The position numbers and the translations under genes were made by a program. The notes below the pieces were generated by a model. The model was not told the origin of the DNA. It worked only from the letters and a program-made list of their open reading frames with translations, and did no database searches. A stretch of 45,924 bases of DNA from Caballeronia choica. GTDB taxonomy: Bacteria > Pseudomonadota > Gammaproteobacteria > Burkholderiales > Burkholderiaceae. The stretch spans positions 1-45,924 of the forward strand of contig NZ_FCON02000062.1 of the NCBI RefSeq assembly GCF_001544535.1. Reading direction: 5' to 3'. This document shows, in pieces, positions 34,373 through 43,377 of the stretch (the first letter of the stretch is position 1; each line of letters opens with the position of its first letter).

Positions 34373-35764
34373 TTACGCTCCTTCGATCGATTGGTTGACG
34401 GCGCTCAAAGTGGGTCGCCCGGGGTGGATGGCGTGGTCCATGCCGGGCAGCGCCGGGCCGTGTTTCAGCAGCTTCAGCAGGTAGTAAATGCCGGTGCCGA
34501 ACACGAGCGTGTAGACGATCACGAACACGAGAAGCGATACGCCGACCTGCTGCGCGGTCACGGGCGAGACGGCGTCGGCGGTGCGCATCACGCCGTACAC
34601 GACCCACGGCTGACGGCCGGCTTCGGTCGTCACCCAACCGGCGAGCAGCGTGATGAACCCGGTCGGTCCCATCGCGAGGACGCAGCGCAGGAACCCGCGC
34701 AATTCGTAGAGCCTGCCGCGACGGCGCAGCAGCCACGCGACCGCCGACATCGCGATCATCAGCACGCCGAGGCCCGCCATGATCCGGAAACTCCAGAAGA
34801 CGACGGTCGAATTCGGGCGCTCGTCCTTCGGAAACGACTTGAGCCCGCGAATCTCGCCGTCCCAGCTATGCGTGAGGATCAGGCTGCCCAGATGCGGAAT
34901 CGAGACGGCGTACTTCGTCGTTTCCGCTTGCATGTCGGGGATGCCGAACAGGTTGAGCGCCGTGCCGCCTTTCTCGGTTTCCCACAGGCCTTCGATCGCC
35001 GCGATCTTCGCCGGCTGATGCTCGCGTGTGTTGATGCCGTGCGCATCGCCGACGATCGCCTGCAACGGCGTGAGGACGAGCAGCAGCCAGAGCGCCATCG
35101 AGAACATCTTCCTGATGGCCGGGTCGCGGCGGCCCTTCAGAAGATGCCACGCGCCCGTCGCCGCCACGACGAGCCCCGCGACGATGAACGCCGCGATCGC
35201 CATGTGCGCGAGACGATACGGAAACGACGGATTGAAGATGATCGCGAACCAGTCGACCGGCACGACGTGATCGCCTTCGATGCGAAAGCCCTGCGGGGTC
35301 TGCATCCAGCTATTGGACGCGAGAATCCAGAACGTGGAGATCAGTGTGCCGATCGCGACCATCAGCGTGGCGCCGAAGTGCGCCTTCTTGCCGACCTTGT
35401 TCCAGCCGAACAGCATGATGCCGAGGAAGCCGGCTTCGAGGAAGAATGCGGTCATCACTTCATACGTGAGCAACGGGCCGGTGATCGGCCCGGCGAAGCT
35501 GGAAAAGCCGCCCCAGTTGGTGCCGAATTCGTAGCTCATCACGACACCCGACACGACGCCCATGCCGAACGCGACCGCAAACACCTTCGACCAGAACAGG
35601 CACAGTTCCTTGTAGACGGGCTTGCCGGTTTTCAGCCACGCGCCTTCGAGAACGGCGATGAAACTCGCGAGCCCGATGCTCAACGCCGGGAAAACGATGT
35701 GGAATGAAACGGTAAAGGCGAACTGAATCCGCGCAAGGTCCAGTGCTTCGGGAGTCGAATGCAT
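34373..35764 (-). CDS. cydA: Cytochrome bd-type ubiquinol oxidase subunit I
   Basis: The 463-residue protein carries the hemes. The conserved axial-ligand His region is SFHIVFPALS (about residue 19), followed by GVVSGVVMSYEFGTNW. The GWVTTEAGRQPW motif is near residue 360. The quinol loop between helices 6 and 7 is short, as in the cyanide-insensitive (CIO) form. The ATG at 35764 fits the family. A CIO-type oxidase helps under low oxygen or inhibitor stress. Regulation is not evident from the sequence. Confidence 0.94.
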   Translation of the reverse strand: MHSTPEALDLARIQFAFTVSFHIVFPALSIGLASFIAVLEGAWLKTGKPVYKELCLFWSKVFAVAFGMGVVSGVVMSYEFGTNWGGFSSFAGPITGPLLTYEVMTAFFLEAGFLGIMLFGWNKVGKKAHFGATLMVAIGTLISTFWILASNSWMQTPQGFRIEGDHVVPVDWFAIIFNPSFPYRLAHMAIAAFIVAGLVVAATGAWHLLKGRRDPAIRKMFSMALWLLLVLTPLQAIVGDAHGINTREHQPAKIAAIEGLWETEKGGTALNLFGIPDMQAETTKYAVSIPHLGSLILTHSWDGEIRGLKSFPKDERPNSTVVFWSFRIMAGLGVLMIAMSAVAWLLRRRGRLYELRGFLRCVLAMGPTGFITLLAGWVTTEAGRQPWVVYGVMRTADAVSPVTAQQVGVSLLVFVIVYTLVFGTGIYYLLKLLKHGPALPGMDHAIHPGRPTLSAVNQSIEGA

Positions 35765-36254
35765 GATGTCTTGGGCGCGTCGCGCAGGGTCTGCGACGGC
35801 GCGCGCTGTCGTTGAGTGGTCGGGCTTGAGACGGTCGAAGCTTAGCGAGCTTTCGAGATGTGTGTTGCGTCGCGTCAAGCTTCGTTCATTGCGCGCAAAT
35901 GCCGCAGATACAAGGCTCCGGCATCCATAAGGGACTGAAATCGCTTGATTTTCAAGACGTGGCGCAGTTTGCGGGGAAGCGCGGTGAGCACCATTTCCGC
36001 GACAATCGACCGCACTGCATCAAGCATTGCGTGCGCGATTGACGCAGTTGTTTTACCGCCCGCTCGATTCCGATCAGGGACTTGTCAGCCGTCGATTTTT
36101 TTGATCCAAGGTCGCCATGGTGCGGATAATGCTGGTGAGCAAGACAGTCCGCGAAATGTGCCAGGTGGTCACGTCGGCAAACGTGCCAAAAGACCCGGCG
36201 AGTAACATAGCGGCTTTTTTGCCGCGCCCTTGCGCCCTGGAACGGAGAAACAAC
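35765..36254. other. 490-bp divergent intergenic region
   Basis: It separates cydA (minus) and the zinc peptidase gene (plus). It holds GCGGC (36210-36214) and GCCGC (36221-36225) around a T6 loop, a possible short hairpin about 30 nt before the peptidase start. Short open frames here have no coding signs. I find no convincing FNR/ANR site for cydA. Confidence 0.4.
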
Positions 36255-37130
36255 ATGCGCCTCGATGACGAAGCGGAAAGCCAGAATGTCGAAGACCGCC
36301 GGGGCGGCGGAGGAGGGTTTCGTATCGGTGGCGGGAGCATCGGTATCGGGACGATCGTCGTGGCGCTGGCCGCTTCGTACTTTCTCGGCATCAATCCGAT
36401 GGTGATCATCAACGGCGCGTCGCAGTTGCAAGGCAATGCGCCGCAGCAGCAGGCGGCGCCCGCCAACCAGCCGCCCGCCAACGACGCGGGCGCGGTGTTC
36501 GTGCGGCGCGTGCTCGGCAATACCGAGCGCACCTGGCAGGAAATCTTCCGCACGCAATTCAACCAGGACTATCCGCCGCCGAAACTCGTGCTCTTCACCG
36601 GCGGCACGCAGACCGCGTGTGGCACCGGCCAGGCGGCGATGGGACCGTTCTACTGTCCCGCCGACAGGAAGGTCTACATCGACCTGTCGTTTTATCGCGA
36701 ACTGCGCGAACGCTTCGGCGCGAGCGGCGACTTCGCGCAAGCCTATGTCATCGCGCATGAGGTCGGACATCACGTGCAGAACGTGCTCGGGATATCGTCG
36801 AAGGTCGACAGCGCGCGTTCACGGATGTCGCGCCAGCAGGCGAACGAGCTTTCCGTGCGCGTCGAATTGCAGGCCGACTGCTTTGCCGGCGTGTGGGCCG
36901 CGACCGCGCAGCGCGACAACGCCAGGCTGATCGAGCCGGGCGACTTCGCGGAAGGGCTGAACGCGGCAGGCGCGATCGGCGATGACCGGCTGCAGCAGGA
37001 GACGCAAGGCCGCGTCGTGCCGGAGGCGTTCACGCATGGCACGAGCGAGCAGCGTCAGCGCTGGCTCAAGCGCGGCTTGACGAGCGGCGATGTCCGCCAG
37101 TGCGATACGTTTTCGGCGGCGTCGCTTTGA
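36255..37130 (+). CDS. Neutral zinc metallopeptidase (YpfJ family)
   Basis: The 291-residue protein has a Gly-rich N-terminus, one membrane anchor (about 29-43), a Gln/Pro/Ala linker and a zinc-peptidase domain with HEVGHHVQNVLG (about 172-183) and the downstream VELQADCFAGVWA block. This is the YpfJ/neutral zinc metallopeptidase family. The catalytic part is likely periplasmic. The ATG at 36255 follows GGAG. Function is unestablished. Confidence 0.88.
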   Translation: MRLDDEAESQNVEDRRGGGGGFRIGGGSIGIGTIVVALAASYFLGINPMVIINGASQLQGNAPQQQAAPANQPPANDAGAVFVRRVLGNTERTWQEIFRTQFNQDYPPPKLVLFTGGTQTACGTGQAAMGPFYCPADRKVYIDLSFYRELRERFGASGDFAQAYVIAHEVGHHVQNVLGISSKVDSARSRMSRQQANELSVRVELQADCFAGVWAATAQRDNARLIEPGDFAEGLNAAGAIGDDRLQQETQGRVVPEAFTHGTSEQRQRWLKRGLTSGDVRQCDTFSAASL

Positions 37131-37244
37131 GGCTGTGCGGGCGCAGGTCAAGTAGCCCGCTCATAAGCAAAGCAGAAATGCTCGGTTCCGCGCCGGTTGA
37201 TGCGTCGCTACGCTAGCGATTCGTCCGCTTGCCCATCCCTCGCC

Positions 37245-38648
37245 ATGCCCAAACAAATCCTGCTGAACGCATTCAACATGAATTGCGTCGGCCATATCAA
37301 CCACGGCCTCTGGACGCATCCACGCGATCAATCCACGCGCTACAAGGACGTCGCGTACTGGACCGAACTCGCGCAACTCCTCGAACGCGGACTGTTCGAT
37401 GGTCTTTTTCTCGCCGATATCGTCGGGGTGTACGACGTTTATCAGCAATCGGTCGACTTGCCGCTCCGGGAATCGATCCAGCTTCCGGTCAACGATCCGC
37501 TCCTGACCGTCTCCGCGATGGCCGCCGCGACGCAAAACCTCGGCTTCGGTGTCACGGTCAACCTGACGTATGAAGCGCCCTATCTGCTCGCGCGACGCTT
37601 CTCCACGCTCGATCACCTGAGCAACGGCCGCATCGGCTGGAACATCGTGACGGGTTATCTGGAAAGCGCGGCAAGAGCGATGGGCCTCGGCCAGCAGATC
37701 GAACACGACGAACGCTACGACCGCGCCGAGGAATTCCTCGACGTCGCGTATTCGCTCTGGGAGCGAAGCTGGGAAGAGGGCGCGGTGCGCGCCGACCGCA
37801 CCGGGCGCGTGTACGCCGATCCGGCGCGCGTGCATCGGATCGTGCATCACGGCAAGTACTACGACGTCGACGGCTATCACCTCTCGGAGCCGTCGCCGCA
37901 ACGCACGCCGGTGCTGTTCCAGGCGGGATCGTCGGGGCGCGGGCAGGCGTTCGCCGCGCGTCATGCCGAGTGCGTGTTCGTTTCGCAGCAGGAACGCGGC
38001 ACGCTGCGCAAGCTGGTGAGCGGCGTGCGCGACGAAGTGGAGCGCGAGGGCCGTCAGCGCGACGACATCAAGTTCTTCATGGGCATGTCGATCGTCACGG
38101 CGCCGACCGAGCGCGAAGCCCGCGAAAAATACGACGACTACGTCCGCTACGCGAATCCCGAGGCCGGTCTCGCGCACTACGCGAGTTCGAGCGGCATCGA
38201 CTTTTCGCGCTACGCGCCGAACGAGCCGATCCGCTATGTGAAGAACAACGCGATCCAGTCGGTCGTGAAAAATCTCACGGCGGCGGGCCGCGAACGCACC
38301 GTCGCCGACATCCTGAGCCAGGAACTGCAACTCGGCGGGCGTTATCCGACGCTCGTCGGCAGCGCGTCGCAGGTCGCGGACGAACTCGTCGCGTGGATCG
38401 AGGACACCGGCATCGACGGTTTCAACCTCGCGCGCACCGTGACGCCGGAGTGCTACCGCGATTTCATCGATCTCGTCGTGCCGGAATTGCAGGCGCGCGG
38501 CGCCTATAAAACCGGGTACGCGCCGGGCACCTTGCGCGAGAAGATCTTCGGCGCGGGCCGCGCGTATCTGCCGGTTGCGCACGCGGCGGCGGCCAAGCGC
38601 CACGAGCGCCACGCCTGCGACGACAAATCGGTCAAGAAAACCGCATGA
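37245..38648 (+). CDS. FMN-dependent LLM-class monooxygenase (NtaA/DszA-like)
   Basis: The 467-residue protein belongs to the NtaA/SnaA/DszA group of flavin-dependent monooxygenases, which use FMNH2 from a partner reductase on small sulfur, nitrogen or chelate substrates. It has GLFDGLFLADIVGVYD, RFSTLDHLSNGRIGWNIVTG and SPQRTPVLFQAGSSGRG, the typical blocks. The start is the ATG at 37245. No partner flavin reductase or ABC transporter genes are adjacent, so its substrate cannot be inferred. Confidence 0.88.
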   Translation: MPKQILLNAFNMNCVGHINHGLWTHPRDQSTRYKDVAYWTELAQLLERGLFDGLFLADIVGVYDVYQQSVDLPLRESIQLPVNDPLLTVSAMAAATQNLGFGVTVNLTYEAPYLLARRFSTLDHLSNGRIGWNIVTGYLESAARAMGLGQQIEHDERYDRAEEFLDVAYSLWERSWEEGAVRADRTGRVYADPARVHRIVHHGKYYDVDGYHLSEPSPQRTPVLFQAGSSGRGQAFAARHAECVFVSQQERGTLRKLVSGVRDEVEREGRQRDDIKFFMGMSIVTAPTEREAREKYDDYVRYANPEAGLAHYASSSGIDFSRYAPNEPIRYVKNNAIQSVVKNLTAAGRERTVADILSQELQLGGRYPTLVGSASQVADELVAWIEDTGIDGFNLARTVTPECYRDFIDLVVPELQARGAYKTGYAPGTLREKIFGAGRAYLPVAHAAAAKRHERHACDDKSVKKTA

Positions 38649-38738
38649 CCGTAAGGGAAGGGCGTTAATTCCGGTGAGGACTTGACGGAAACCAGCGCAC
38701 ATCGGACGATTGCGGGAATCGTCTTAAACGCCCGAATA

Positions 38739-39647
38739 ATGTCAATAGAACCGGTTGCCGCGCCGTTATTGTCCGCGCTTGTCCGCCTCGCGCCTGAAGA
38801 TGTGCCGTTGCAGACGCCTTTGGAATGGCCCGTCGTCGCCGAGGATGGGGCGTTGTTGTTCGACGCCGGCACGACCGTGCCGAATGAAGCCGCGCGCGAC
38901 TTCCTGTTCCGGCATTTCGAGCCGCATCGGCGCAGGGAGACCGAAGCGGAGGCGGTCGCGCCGGGGGAACCGAGCCGAAGCGACAACGCGCAGATGACGC
39001 TCGACGACATCGGCCTCGCGATCGGCGCGCGCGTGGGCTTGCGCGGGACGGTCGGGACCGGCTCCTCGATGTACGCGAGCCGGGTGATCGGAGTTTCGTC
39101 CGGGCGGCGCAGCGGCGAGCGCGCGCTCTTCGTCACGCAGCCCGTGATGTCCGGCATGCCGCCGCTCGAACTCGTGCGCGGCGAGCAGGTGGAGATGGTG
39201 GCGTTGTCCGGGCGCGGCGTGTTCCGCTTCGTCTGCACCGTCGATACGACTTGCCGCGAGCCGTTCAATTACGTCGTGCTTTCGGAGCCGGGCGGCGTGA
39301 AGCGCTTGCGGGCGCGCAAGTTCGCGCGGATGCCGACGCGCCTGGCCGCGCGCTATTCGGTCGATGGCGCGACCGAGTTGACGCAAGTCGGCCGGGTGAG
39401 CGACATCAGCCCGTACGGCATGTCGCTGACGGTGGTCGAGCCGACCGCGCAGATCGGGCAGCGGCTGCGCGTGTCGTTCCACTTCAATACCGACGACATC
39501 GACGTTCACGTCGACACGCATGCCATCGTGCGCCACGTTGGGGAGCCCGATGCGACCCATCACAGCGCGGCGTACGGCCTCGAATTCGAAATGCTGGAGC
39601 CGTCGCAGCGCATCGCGCTGAAGTCGTTCATGGCCGAGCACAGCTAG
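38739..39647 (+). CDS. PilZ-domain flagellar brake-like protein (YcgR family)
   Basis: The 302-residue protein has a YcgR-type N-terminal domain and a C-terminal PilZ domain with the c-di-GMP-binding pattern RKFARMPTR (RxxxR region) and DISPYGMSLTV (DxSxxG). It is predicted to bind c-di-GMP and modulate motility or adhesion. A TTG at 38682 would add 19 residues and has GGTGAGGA upstream but with too short a spacer; the ATG at 38739 is chosen. No flagellar genes are in the window. Confidence 0.8.
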   Translation: MSIEPVAAPLLSALVRLAPEDVPLQTPLEWPVVAEDGALLFDAGTTVPNEAARDFLFRHFEPHRRRETEAEAVAPGEPSRSDNAQMTLDDIGLAIGARVGLRGTVGTGSSMYASRVIGVSSGRRSGERALFVTQPVMSGMPPLELVRGEQVEMVALSGRGVFRFVCTVDTTCREPFNYVVLSEPGGVKRLRARKFARMPTRLAARYSVDGATELTQVGRVSDISPYGMSLTVVEPTAQIGQRLRVSFHFNTDDIDVHVDTHAIVRHVGEPDATHHSAAYGLEFEMLEPSQRIALKSFMAEHS

Positions 39648-39682
39648 GCCGCGACGAACGCCGGACGGGACGTATCAGGCGT

Positions 39683-40333
39683 TCAGCCCGCAGGAAATCC
39701 GTCAGGGAACAGCCGCTCGACGGCCGCTTCGAAGTGCTGGACGGGCGCCGCGCCGCGCAACGCGATCGGCGCGGGCGGCTCTTCGCCCGGTGCGCCGTCG
39801 CGCGAAAGCACGGCGAACGGCACGCCGGTCACGCCGATCGACTTCGCGAAGTCTTCGTCCTCGATCACGAGATCGGTGAACTCGCCTTCCGCGATCGATT
39901 CCTCCAGCAATTCCGGATCGATGCCGCAGGTCGCGGCGATGTCGAGCAGCGCGTCGGTGTCGCCGATGTCGATGCCGTCCTCGAAGTACGCCTTGAAGAT
40001 CGCCCGGTGCACGAGGTCGTAGCGATTCGACTCGCGCGCGAAGATCGCTGTCTCGAAGGCCTTGCGGCTGCGCGGATTGACAAGCGGCAGGCGCACCGTC
40101 ACGCCGCGCTCGGCGGCGAGCGGGTAGACCGACTTTTCCCACGTATCGATGATGGCGTCGCTGTTCGCGTCGGGCAGCGGCGTCGGCTCGGGACGCAGTT
40201 CGAAAGCGTGCCAGCGGATCTCGACGGCGTCGCCGTAGGCGTTGCGCAACTGGTCGAGGACGGGCGTCTGCAGATAGCAGAACGGGCAGACGAAATCCGA
40301 CCAGACGTCGATGTAGAGCGATGGGCTTGTCAT
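39683..40333 (-). CDS. DsbA-family oxidoreductase (FrnE-like)
   Basis: The 216-residue cytoplasmic protein has the thioredoxin-fold active site CPFC (about residues 16-19) in VWSDFVCPFCYL, with VPFAV late in the chain as the cis-Pro loop (GVTGVPFAV). There is no signal peptide. FrnE-like proteins take part in disulfide or glutathione-type redox chemistry. The ATG at 40333 is preferred; the frame upstream has only a TTG. It is the last gene of the regular chromosomal part. Confidence 0.88.
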   Translation of the reverse strand: MTSPSLYIDVWSDFVCPFCYLQTPVLDQLRNAYGDAVEIRWHAFELRPEPTPLPDANSDAIIDTWEKSVYPLAAERGVTVRLPLVNPRSRKAFETAIFARESNRYDLVHRAIFKAYFEDGIDIGDTDALLDIAATCGIDPELLEESIAEGEFTDLVIEDEDFAKSIGVTGVPFAVLSRDGAPGEEPPAPIALRGAAPVQHFEAAVERLFPDGFPAG

Positions 40334-40446
40334 ATGAGGCGCGTCCAAAATTCGTCCGAAATATCGTGCGAAATTCTAACCTGCCTTGAGCTTTGCTTCA
40401 GTCCGCTCACTGCCCCGACTGTCCCGGTAGAGGGACGTCATTAGAA

Positions 40447-40581
40447 TTACGATCGACCGATTTTCTTCGGTGTCGGCGTGATCTTGCCGTTTCGTATCCA
40501 GTTCAGGAGTGTATTGCGGTGTGGGCAATGACTGCCGAACGTTTCGGCCGCCCACGAAGAGACGGGAATCAGCTTAACCAC
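40447..40581 (-). CDS. Excisionase-like small DNA-binding protein (44 aa)
   Basis: The short product begins VKLIPVSSWAAETFGSHCPH and has NTLLNWIRNGKITPTPKKIG, the winged-helix core of phage-type excisionases (Exc family). It stops after GRS, where relatives go on to about 80-100 residues, so it may be truncated. The GTG at 40581 has TGGAGG 5 nt upstream, a strong ribosome site. It is the first sign of mobile DNA beyond the DsbA-like gene. No integrase is seen in the window. Confidence 0.68.
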   Translation of the reverse strand: MVKLIPVSSWAAETFGSHCPHRNTLLNWIRNGKITPTPKKIGRS

Positions 40582-40670
40582 GGTGCCTCCAGACGTTCGC
40601 GCATCACGCGCGGGGGTTCGGTTTTCTGGTGCGTCATCTTGGTTGTCCCCGTTTGATAGAAGACGGTCAT
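40569..40670 (-). CDS. Possible 33-residue leader ORF overlapping the excisionase-like start
   Basis: An ATG at 40670 (or 40637) opens a frame of 33 (or 22) codons that ends at TGA 40569-40571, 12 nt inside the excisionase-like gene. This geometry suggests translational coupling. The product is unrecognised and very short, so the gene is doubtful. Confidence 0.25.
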   Translation of the reverse strand: MTVFYQTGTTKMTHQKTEPPRVMRERLEAPWLS

Positions 40671-40792
40671 GGAATTCGATTGCACGTCGTCGCGCGGGGT
40701 GCCGGCGTCACGGACGTGACCCCTTCGACCCGATCAGCGATGGCGAGCACGTCGATCTGCCGTGAGTCACCCTCCTTGCTGGCCTATGGTTG

Positions 40793-41345
40793 TCACCAAC
40801 TCGCGCATGCCAACACCAGATGGAAAGCAAATGGCTGAGGCGGCGTGCTGGCCGCGACATATACGGGGTGCCTCGGACTGCCGTCCTGGTTGAGCCCAAG
40901 ATGGAAGAGCTTGCCTGTCATACCGGTGATGCGAAGCAGGTGCATCACTTCTGCGGCGCGCGTCGGCGCGGCGCGATGCGAGCCCCATGCGCAGATGACC
41001 ATCGATGCGTAATCGACCAGGTCGAGGATCGCGCCGTTGGCCGCAGCGCGTGGTCCAAGGGGTCGGCGTGGGTGAGCAGCGCGTCCGGATCGGTCGCACG
41101 GAGTGGGAAAAGGTTGGCGACGTCGAGCCGTCCAAAGTTGCTCGCAACCGCTCGGGAAAGGCGCCGAACGCGATAGTCGGATCGTCATTGAGATGATCTG
41201 CAGTCGAGGGGTTCAGCATCAGGAACGCCAGCGTTGGACGCGAGGTGTCCCATTCGCGCCATAGCCGGTATCGGTACGAGCCGCAGTCGCTTAACTGTGC
41301 ACCTCGCTCTCCGGCGAGGTTTTTCTCGGTCAGGTGTCTCATCAA
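40793..41345 (-). pseudogene. DUF1643 family pseudogene with frameshifts
   Basis: On the minus strand the start (from ATG 41345) reads RYRLWREWDTSRPTLAFLML and NPSTADHLNDDPTIA, the clear DUF1643 opening. The homology then shifts frame: FGRLDVANLFPLRATD and PDALLTHADPL are in a second frame, and GPRAAANGAILDLVDYASMV with GLNQDGSPRHPVYVAA are in a third. At least two indels within about 150 nt break the gene. Two close frameshifts argue against a single sequencing error. Function of the family is unknown. Confidence 0.75.
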
Positions 41346-41493
41346 TCCGCCTCCCTTTCCTGTCGATCAACGTTTTACTCCATTCGCTTCTGCCCATATA
41401 CACGTCCGTCGCTGCTGCGAATGCCTGTCACACCCTCTTGCGCGTCGAATCTCCGTACGCCGGAGTATCGACGAGGACGCCTCTGTGCTGAAA

Positions 41494-41513
41494 GGCACCC
41501 CTTGCGGGGCGCC
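41494..41513 (-). terminator. Intrinsic terminator of the antirestriction gene
   Basis: On the minus strand GGCGCCCC and GGGGTGCC pair (one G-U) around a GCAA loop and are followed by TTT. It lies about 40 nt after the end of the KlcA-like gene. Confidence 0.65.
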
Positions 41514-41554
41514 CTGGGTCAAGGTAGGCGAATCGGCGGCGACAGCACGAAGGG

Positions 41555-41986
41555 TCAGTCAATGGCGGCCAATATCGATGCCGCCTCCGCGTGCTGTGCA
41601 GCGAAGTCGCGCAACTGGTAAAACAGCTCACCGAAGTGCATCTCGCGGGTTTGCCAGGCAAGGGCATTGAACGCCATCAGACAGGCCACGATTCCGGCGG
41701 CGTCACATGACATCTCACCATCGAAGCTGTTGCCCTCGCACTGGATGCGCAATGGCCCCTCCAGCCGCGAAATCATGTAGAAGCCTCCGCTGGACAGTTC
41801 GAAGATGTCCCAGAAGCCGCCTGAATAGGCATCACAGACGGATTGCAGCGACTGGTAAATCAGTGCCTCACCCATCATCAGTTGCCGTCCCAAATAGCGC
41901 GGCAGTGTGTTCATGCGCTTTGATTCAGGGACGCGCACGGCCTTGACGGTGGTGTTCGATGTCACGACTTCAGAGTCAGGTTGCAT
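41555..41986 (-). CDS. Antirestriction protein, KlcA/ArdB family
   Basis: ArdB/KlcA proteins protect incoming mobile DNA from type I restriction. The 143-residue protein has PRYLGRQLMMGEALIYQ, the family blocks SGGFWDIFELSSGGFYM and CDAAGIVACLMAFN, and ends HAEAASILAAID. Length and motifs fit. The ATG at 41986 has GGAG upstream. It marks the region as plasmid- or ICE-derived. A DUF6573 gene lies upstream on the same strand, so both may form a unit. Confidence 0.9.
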   Translation of the reverse strand: MQPDSEVVTSNTTVKAVRVPESKRMNTLPRYLGRQLMMGEALIYQSLQSVCDAYSGGFWDIFELSSGGFYMISRLEGPLRIQCEGNSFDGEMSCDAAGIVACLMAFNALAWQTREMHFGELFYQLRDFAAQHAEAASILAAID

Positions 41987-42025
41987 GATGATCTCCAGCA
42001 AAAAAGTCGCGGAGCATGGCCCCTG

Positions 42026-42043
42026 GCGGGGATGCATCCCCGC
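42026..42043. repeat. Perfect 18-bp palindrome between antirestriction and DUF6573 genes
   Basis: GCGGGGATGCATCCCCGC is its own reverse complement. It lies 40 nt upstream of the KlcA-like start and could be an operator or attenuator. Confidence 0.7.
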
Positions 42044-42121
42044 GACGGGTCAACAAAGCGGCACCAGGCAAGTGCAGGGCAAGTGGGGCAAATAACCTGG
42101 CCGCCGTTGCGGCAGAGGTGG

Positions 42122-42562
42122 TTAGTCCTGATCGGGCAGCAGGATCGTTGCGACCGGCCGATCATTGGTTCCCGCATCAATGACCAGTTTCAAATGAACC
42201 TCGGAGGCCGGTTCGGCACTGGTGGCATCAGGATCGAGGCGAGCACTAAAAAAAATGGTGTTGTCTTCGTGTCGATGCATGACTTCAGCGGCAGCCTCCC
42301 ACAAAACGGACCACAGGCGCTTCGCCGCGACGAACGATGAACACGGGCCGTGACTAGCGTCGGGAGCGAGGTCGGATAGACCGGCGAGGCACACGCTCAA
42401 CGCCTCTTTTGACATCGCGACCGGCGCCCTAAAGCCTGCCTCGCAGGCGATGCGTGACAGGTCGACCAGGTCGCCGTCGCGCAGACGTTGCTCGCGTGAG
42501 GCCGGGCGAAGCGCCGGTGACGGCGCAGCTGAAACAGGCACATCGTAGTAGTAGACAGACAT
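42122..42562 (-). CDS. DUF6573 family plasmid/ICE protein
   Basis: The 146-residue protein has DGDLVDLSRIACEAGFRAPVA and later KRLWSVLWEAA, the pattern of DUF6573 proteins that occur with antirestriction genes on mobile elements. The ATG at 42562 has AAGGAG about 7 nt upstream. The N-terminus (MSVYYYDVPV) is unusual. Function is unknown. Confidence 0.72.
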   Translation of the reverse strand: MSVYYYDVPVSAAPSPALRPASREQRLRDGDLVDLSRIACEAGFRAPVAMSKEALSVCLAGLSDLAPDASHGPCSSFVAAKRLWSVLWEAAAEVMHRHEDNTIFFSARLDPDATSAEPASEVHLKLVIDAGTNDRPVATILLPDQD

Positions 42563-42759
42563 GACATGCTCCTTGGACGGATAAAGGGGCATGCGCCCCC
42601 AGAGGGACGCAATGCCCCATGGGGTGAAACTTCAGGAAGGCCGGCCGTCGTGCTGTTGCTGCGGATATCGGGTCAACAGCGGGCGGTATACGGCTTAGCA
42701 AATGCGGAATCCACCGCACAGTCGAAGGAATTCGGACGTCAATTGTCGATTACCTGATC

Positions 42760-43377
42760 GTGATCCCACTAGACGAAGAATTTCTCTACGTTAACGATGT
42801 GATCAGGAAAACAATATCAAAGCACAAGTTTCAAGTGAAGACGATAGGGCCGGAAGTTTACGCTACGGGACTCGTTTCGACGGATGCGGGTGACGTTTCC
42901 GTAGTTATCCAAAGTGTTGGAAGGATGACTGAAGCGCCCGTGCAATCTGCTGTAGAAGCAGCGGTCAGGACGTGGCGTCCTTCCACGGTCATTCTTATCG
43001 GGATCGCGGGATCTCTAGAACCGGACAAAGTGCACCTCGGGGACGTAATTGTCCCGCGTAGGGTATTTGGCTACACAGAGGCAAAGGTTAAAATGGTCGG
43101 TGGAATAGAGAAAACAGAGTATCGGCACACTGGTCATGTATTAGATTGTTACCTTAGTGCAGACGCTCGTGCCGTAAAGCTCAAGCACGGCGCTGTATGG
43201 CGGGCCGCGTCGCGAAAAGCCGGCTTGGCCGACGTTTCACTCAATCCAAGATTGCTCGAACCTCCAGGAATAACTGGTCCGAAGTTGCATATCGACAATA
43301 ACGATTGCATCGCGTCGGGGAACATTGTCGGCATGTTTGGCACGGCTGATCTCGAGGAGAACATATGTCTTGCCTGA
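42760..43377 (+). CDS. Nucleoside-phosphorylase-like protein, C-terminally short
   Basis: The 205-residue product resembles the PNP/UDP phosphorylase (MTA/SAH nucleosidase) fold: an acidic opening IPLDEEF, the glycine-rich ILIGIAGSLEPDKVHLGDVIV (about 81-101) and IASGNIV near the end. It stops where the usual Glu/Asp catalytic segment (VEMEAA-like) should follow. Only a GTG at 42760 is available in frame and homology seems to begin 3-6 codons earlier, so the 5' end may also be cut. GC is visibly lower than the host's. Its end overlaps the next gene by 13 nt. Confidence 0.62.
   Translation: MIPLDEEFLYVNDVIRKTISKHKFQVKTIGPEVYATGLVSTDAGDVSVVIQSVGRMTEAPVQSAVEAAVRTWRPSTVILIGIAGSLEPDKVHLGDVIVPRRVFGYTEAKVKMVGGIEKTEYRHTGHVLDCYLSADARAVKLKHGAVWRAASRKAGLADVSLNPRLLEPPGITGPKLHIDNNDCIASGNIVGMFGTADLEENICLA

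Noticed and set aside
35765-36254. An FNR/ANR site upstream of cydA
   Set aside because: The TTGAT-like stretch near 35946 does not match the TTGAT-N4-ATCAA pattern.
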